From positions 681,933 to 745,932 of the forward strand of contig CAVUYZ010000003.1 in assembly GCA_963745865.1 (NCBI GenBank): a stretch of 64,000 nucleotides of DNA. Reading direction: 5' to 3'. This document shows positions 60,419 to 64,000 of this stretch, piece after piece. The notes beneath the pieces are model-generated. The model was not told the origin of the DNA. It worked only from the letters and a program-made list of their open reading frames with translations, and ran no database searches. Origin of the DNA: JAHEDH01 sp963745865 (lineage in GTDB: Bacteria; Actinomycetota; Acidimicrobiia; Spongiisociales; ZC4RG35). Position 1 is the stretch's first letter; every line of letters starts with the position of its first letter. A program made the translations under genes and the position numbers.

Positions 60419-60570
60419 CTTCGGTCCCTCCCTGGCTCGGGCCGTGTCCTGTCGTCGAGTATACGACTGCACGAGTTTTGGCCGGGCAGTCTCCCGCCAC
60501 GATGTCGAGGTGGGGTTGGCGTCCGTCGCCTGTACTATTTCGGCCCTACTCGCGAGGAGTTGATGAACAG

Positions 60571-60816
60571 ATGAAGGTTTGGATCGATCAGGATCTCTGC
60601 ACCGGTGACGGTCTCTGCGAGGAGATCGCCCCCGACGTTTTCGTGCTTCTCGACGACGGGCTCGCCTACGTCCGAGAGGGCGACACGATCTTCGCCGAGG
60701 AGAAGGGCAACGCCCAGGGTGCTCAGGGTCTCGCCGTGGTGCCCACCGGCCAGGAGGACATCACCATCGAGTCCGCCGAGGAGTGCCCCGGCGAGTGCAT
60801 CTTCATCGAGCCCTAG
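60571..60816 (+). CDS. Ferredoxin ([3Fe-4S]/[4Fe-4S]-type)
   Basis: 81 residues from ATG 60571, MKVWIDQDLCTGDGLCEEIAPDVFVL. Cysteines in LCTGDGLC (Cx5C) and ECPGECIFIE match the small actinobacterial ferredoxins that serve cytochrome P450s and related oxygenases. A GAGGAG ribosome site lies about 11 nt upstream. It is divergent from arc. No obvious electron acceptor partner nearby except the Rieske oxygenase 4 kb away. Confidence 0.88.
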   Translation: MKVWIDQDLCTGDGLCEEIAPDVFVLLDDGLAYVREGDTIFAEEKGNAQGAQGLAVVPTGQEDITIESAEECPGECIFIEP

Positions 60817-60842
60817 GTTCGGCAGAGTCGGAGGCCCCGACC

Positions 60843-61619
60843 TCAGTCGCATCTCCGAGTGGTCACGATGAATCCGGTGTGCCCGACCATCCGGTGATCG
60901 GGGCGGACCGAGCGACCGGAGATGTTCCAAGAGCGGTGCAATGTCTCGAACACGTCGATCTCGATGAACTTCCCGGAGTCCTCCAACACTTCGACGAGTT
61001 GCTGAACCTGGGGAACGGTGGGGATGTAGGCACAGAACACCGCCCCTCCCGGCTGATGCTCGGCGGCGATCGTGGCAGCGTGCCAGGGTTCGGGTAGATC
61101 GAGAACGATCCGCTCCGGCGCGAGTTCGGCAATGGCATCCTCGACGTCGCCGATCCGCATGTCGAGGTTGTCTGGGATCTCGCCGAACCACCGGTTGATG
61201 GTCTTGCGGGCGGTCTTCTGGTGGTCCTCGCGCCGCTCGACGCTGATGACCCTCCCGTCGGGGCCGACCGTGCGCAGCAGCGCAGTGGTGAGCGCCCCTG
61301 ACCCGGTCCCGGCTTCGAGCACCGTCATGCCGGCGGCGATGTCCGCCCAGACCAGGATCGGTCCGATGTCCTTGGGGTAGACGACCTGGGCGCCCCTGGG
61401 CATCTTGAGGATGTAGTCGGCGAGTCGTGGCCGGATCAGTTTCAGGGTCGAACCGGTGTTGGTGGTGATGGTCGAACCGTCGTCGGATCCGATGATCTCC
61501 TCGTGGGCGAGGCCTCCGAGGTGGTATTGGAATTGCTGTCCCTTTTGGAGCTTCACCAGGAAGTGGCGCCCCTTGCCGTCGATCAGGAGAACGGCTTCGC
61601 CTTCTTCGACCTGGCTCAA
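60843..61619 (-). CDS. trmI: tRNA (adenine-58-N1)-methyltransferase TrmI; TTG start
   Basis: 258 residues from a TTG at 61619. N-terminal AVLLIDGKGRHFLVKLQKGQQFQYHLGGLAHEEIIGS, SAM motif VLEAGTGSGALTTALLRTVGPDGRVISVERREDH and catalytic LDLPEPW fit TrmI, which makes m1A58 in tRNA. The TTG overlaps the stop of a 31-codon membrane ORF (TTGA); Rv2118c, next to mpa in mycobacteria, is the same enzyme. Confidence 0.95.
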   Translation of the reverse strand: MSQVEEGEAVLLIDGKGRHFLVKLQKGQQFQYHLGGLAHEEIIGSDDGSTITTNTGSTLKLIRPRLADYILKMPRGAQVVYPKDIGPILVWADIAAGMTVLEAGTGSGALTTALLRTVGPDGRVISVERREDHQKTARKTINRWFGEIPDNLDMRIGDVEDAIAELAPERIVLDLPEPWHAATIAAEHQPGGAVFCAYIPTVPQVQQLVEVLEDSGKFIEIDVFETLHRSWNISGRSVRPDHRMVGHTGFIVTTRRCD

Positions 61620-61711
61620 ACGAGGGCCAGGAAGACTGCGGCGGCGAGGCTCAGGACCATGCCGATGACGACGGCCCATACGACGAATTTGACCAGCGGT
61701 GAATTGTTCAT
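61616..61711 (-). CDS. 31-residue membrane micro-protein upstream of trmI
   Basis: MNNSPLVKFVVWAVVIGMVLSLAAAVFLALV: a positively charged N-terminal stub and a single membrane helix. AGGAG lies 11 nt before the ATG. The stop TGA overlaps the TTG of trmI, so it is translationally coupled. It is below common ORF-size thresholds and would normally be missed. Confidence 0.7.
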   Translation of the reverse strand: MNNSPLVKFVVWAVVIGMVLSLAAAVFLALV

Positions 61712-61782
61712 TGCGGGGGTACTCCTCTCACGGGCTCATCACCCGTCGCCGCTAGCGTAGGTTCCATGGCGAGAGCATCCAC

Positions 61783-62034
61783 ATGGGCCTGATCCCCTCC
61801 CCCCTGACCATGAAGACCTTGGGGTTGACCCGGTTGTGGAATGGAATGCGCACTGGCGATCAACGCTCGGTCCTGTTCGGTGCCGGCCTGTTCGCTGTCT
61901 CGTGGCTCCGTCTCAACCGGGAACCGAAGAAGACCCTCCTCTACCGCAAGACCATCCCCGAGGGCTCCAGCTTCGTGATCAGAACCGGCAAACCCGGCGA
62001 CCTCCCCGAAGTAGAAGTCCTCAAGAAGCCCTAA
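61783..62034 (+). CDS. Small conserved-looking basic protein
   Basis: 83 residues, MGLIPSPLTMKTLGLTRLWNG, with a short hydrophobic stretch (SVLFGAGLFAVSWLRLN) and a basic C-terminal part ending VEVLKKP. Preceded by GAGAG. No family recognised; the hydrophobic stretch may be one membrane helix. It is divergent from the trmI unit. Confidence 0.6.
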   Translation: MGLIPSPLTMKTLGLTRLWNGMRTGDQRSVLFGAGLFAVSWLRLNREPKKTLLYRKTIPEGSSFVIRTGKPGDLPEVEVLKKP

Positions 62035-62103
62035 CGCCTGACGCGGGTTTCAAGCGGCCGAAGGCCGAGAACAATGCAATGCGAAGCGGAGCGAGCACCG
62101 ACC

Positions 62104-62135
62104 GGCCAAGAGCCAATGGCCAACAGCCAATGGCC
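62104..62135. repeat. Two tandem 14-bp repeats plus partial third
   Basis: GGCCAAGAGCCAAT at 62104-62117, GGCCAACAGCCAAT at 62118-62131 and GGCC at 62132. Each unit contains a GGCC/GGCC-bounded palindromic core. It lies immediately behind the small membrane gene stop at 62137. Confidence 0.6.
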
Positions 62136-62136
62136 T

Positions 62137-62331
62137 CTATTTGACGCGATAGACCTCGACGAGGGTCTTGCCGGCTTTCCCCTTGCGATTGCCGAGGAAG
62201 TAGGCCACGGCGACCACCACGACCACGGCAACGGCCGCCATCACGGCAGTGTTCTGCACGGACTCTTTCGTCTCGGCGAGAGCGGTCTCGATTTCCTTGG
62301 CTTTCGCCTCGATATCGGCACGTTCGACCAT
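62137..62331 (-). CDS. Small membrane protein with coiled-coil start
   Basis: 64 residues, MVERADIEAKAKEIETALAETKESVQNTA, then a membrane helix AAVAVVVVVAVAYFLG and a basic tail. The ATG sits in a TAATG overlap with the holin-like gene's stop (TAA at 62331-62333). The pair is joined into one frame only because of an indel near 62375. No known family. Confidence 0.65.
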   Translation of the reverse strand: MVERADIEAKAKEIETALAETKESVQNTAVMAAVAVVVVVAVAYFLGNRKGKAGKTLVEVYRVK

Positions 62332-62628
62332 TACTTCGACATCCTCCATCCGAGCAGGCCTGCGAGTGCCGGCAGTCACGAGCAGCGTGAATCCACGGGC
62401 TGCCACGACCCACCAGTCGCCCTCGGGGAGCACCTGGCGGAACAGGGCGTAGGTACCGAGGCCGACGAACAGCGCCACGAACGCCATCAGGACTCCGGCG
62501 CCGAGACTCATCCCGGCGAATCGCCCCAGCTTCTTGGCCGGCTCGAGCGTCTCCTGACGGAGGTATTCCTTGGACATCTCCACCAGGTCGGTGACCATCT
62601 GTGGCAGTTCGTTCGGTTCGGCAGCCAT
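62331..62628 (-). CDS. Holin-superfamily-III-like membrane protein, frameshifted
   Basis: About 99 residues. An amphipathic start (MVTDLVEMSKEYLRQETLEPAKKLGRFAG), then two membrane helices SLGAGVLMAFVALFVGLGTYALF and WWVVAARGFTLLVTAG, matching the actinobacterial Holin-X/phage-holin-like (PF07332) layout. After a frame change near 62375 the natural end is ALAGLLGWRMSK followed by TAA. Function unknown; usually a housekeeping membrane protein rather than a phage holin. Confidence 0.72.
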
Positions 62629-62701
62629 GGCTGCGAGAGTAGTCAGAGCGGCTCGGGTCGCGGAACGACAAGTAACCTCGCTCGCCTATGTGGGGAAGCC
62701 G

Positions 62702-64000
62702 ATGATCTCGAACGAGCGCGGCCGCCATCGCACCGAAAGCGGTGGGCTGGGGCGACGATTCTCCATCCTCTGGGTCGGTCAGATCGTCTCGCAGTTCGGC
62801 GACTACCTCGCGTATTTCTCGATTCCGCTGTTCGTCCTGTTCCTGACCGGTGACGAGTTCGATCTCGCCCTCAACTACACGATCGAGGCGGTCCCGGCGG
62901 TGGTCGTGGGGTTCTTCGGCGGCCTCGTCATCGACCGGCTGCCGATCCGCTTCACCCTCATCGTCTCCGACCTGGCGCGGGCAGCCGCCTTCGGGTTCCT
63001 GGCATGGTTCGCGTCTGGCGGTCCGGTCGAAGGCCAGGGCGGAACCGACGTGTTTCTGGTCTTCGGCGTGGCGTTCATCGCCGGCACCTTCCTCAACCTC
63101 TTCGCCGGTGCGCTGTATGTCCTCGTCACCCAACTCGTCCGGCCCGATCAGCTGGCAGACGCCAACGGGAGGATCGGGGCGGTCCAGAACCTGGCGTTTG
63201 CAGTCGCTCCGTTCGTGGCCGGGATCCTCGTGTCGGTCACCGAGGAGTTCACGCTGGTCTTCGCCGTCAACGCGCTCTCGTTCTTTCTCTCCGCCCTGTC
63301 GATCGTCATGATCGGCCCGCTGCGCAAGCGCGCGACCGCAACCGGGGTGGGAGACGGGGAACAGGAAGGACTGCTCGCCGACGTGTTCAACGGCATGCGC
63401 TATCTGTGGTCAGAGCCGCGGCTCCGCACGTCGACCATCGCCATCGCCGTCGCCAACCTGTCGGTCGGCTTCCTCGAATCGACGCTGCTCCTCACCGCCG
63501 ATCAGGTGATCCAGGCCACCGAGGACTGGGAGAAAGGGCGTGCTGTTCGCCGTTCTCGGGCTGGGTGCCGCTTTCGGTGCCTACGTCGCCTCGGGATTCA
63601 TCCGTTGGATCGGACTGGGCCGGACCCTCATCGGAGGGCTGTTCACGCTGGGGCTCGGGTTCGCCACCTTCGTCTCGATGCAGTTTCGGCGTCCTGCTTC
63701 TGCTCTACGTGTTCGTGACGTTCATCGGGCTGCAGTTGGTCAATGTCCCGCTCGTGACGATCCGCCAGACCTTCACGCCCGAGGTCATGCTGGGACGGGT
63801 TCTGACGGCGTCGAGGGCGATCGGGTGGGCTCCAACCCCGATCGGAGCGCTGCTCGGGGTCGCTGTCGCCCGGTTGATCGACGATTTCGAGATGGTGGTC
63901 CGGCTTGCGCCGTTCCTGATCCTCGCCGTGGGCATCGGGCTCATCCCGACGATCATCTGGCGGGACACGTTCGGTCCGATCTACGACAAGGACCACCCCG
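62702..64000 (+). CDS. MFS transporter (cut by window edge), frameshifted
   Basis: Major facilitator superfamily permease, at least 430 residues. N-terminal RRFSILWVGQIVSQFGDYLAYFSIPLFVLFLTG is the first helix pair; GLVIDRLPIRFTLIVSDLARAAAFG has the loop 2-3 motif; LVTQLVRPDQLADANGRIGAVQNLAFAVAPFVAGIL and repeats follow. Extra bases near 63540 and 63690 shift the frame twice (FAVLGLGAAFGAYVASGFIRW and LLLLYVFVTFIGLQLVNVP continue in the other frames). Resembles the MFS efflux/enterobactin-exporter type. Still open at base 64000. Confidence 0.88.

Overview
The window is a gene-dense, high-GC segment of a bacterial chromosome with nearly every gene on the minus strand. It carries a complete Pup-proteasome system (Pup, Dop, PafA, PrcA, PrcB, ARC/Mpa ATPase, PafBC), an mIHF-type integration host factor, a DUF4193 zinc-ribbon protein, a polyprenol-phosphate mannosyltransferase and an actinobacterial-type PriA without helicase motifs. 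This identifies an actinobacterium. The gene order matches three blocks known from Mycobacterium tuberculosis (Rv1379-Rv1409, Rv1692-Rv1712 and Rv2092c-Rv2118c), here placed next to each other. A deep-branching class such as Acidimicrobiia is plausible, but the window alone does not settle it.

Layout. 1-8402: ribD (cut by the window edge), a response regulator-GGDEF protein, rpe, a fasciclin gene, rsmB, fmt, def, priA and metK. 8479-12543: coaBC, rpoZ, purE, purK, gmk and mihF. 12573-21420: the pyrimidine operon pyrR-pyrB-pyrC-carA-carB-pyrD-pyrF, preceded by a PyrR-binding-loop-like hairpin and a 16-codon leader ORF. 21449-22011: a VOC-domain gene flanked by two 51-bp imperfect palindromic repeats. 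22015-35240: cmk, aroA, a shikimate-kinase-like gene, rluB, scpB, scpA, an HD protein, a DksA-like protein, xerD, ald, a Nudix hydrolase, pyrG, recN, nadK, tlyA and a small ORF. 35279-41435: rhomboid, HAD phosphatase, M20 peptidase, MutT, GNAT, mannosyltransferase, DUF4193 and lipid kinase. 41432-50821: helY, tatC, tatB, a zinc ribbon, pafBC, pafA, prcA and prcB. 50954-56689: an accessory insert (lipoprotein, small membrane protein, TadE/TadG-like pair, LacI regulator, Rieske oxygenase with a zinc-ribbon partner). 56995-60418: pup, dop and ARC. 60571-64000: ferredoxin, trmI, small membrane proteins and a truncated MFS transporter.

The genes form long co-directional operons in which about 22 junctions are 4-nt start/stop overlaps (ATGA, GTGA, TTGA, and apparently CTGA twice). 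Pyrimidine synthesis is nearly complete and appears to be controlled by PyrR acting on RNA. The proteasome genes form two arms separated by the roughly 6-kb accessory insert.

Quality warning. About 20 genes, including essential ones (carA, pyrB, pyrC, pyrG, fmt, recN), contain about 30 apparent single-base frameshifts, several of them in G/C homopolymers. I read these as sequencing or assembly errors, and give each gene as one feature over its full extent. Frameshift positions are approximate.
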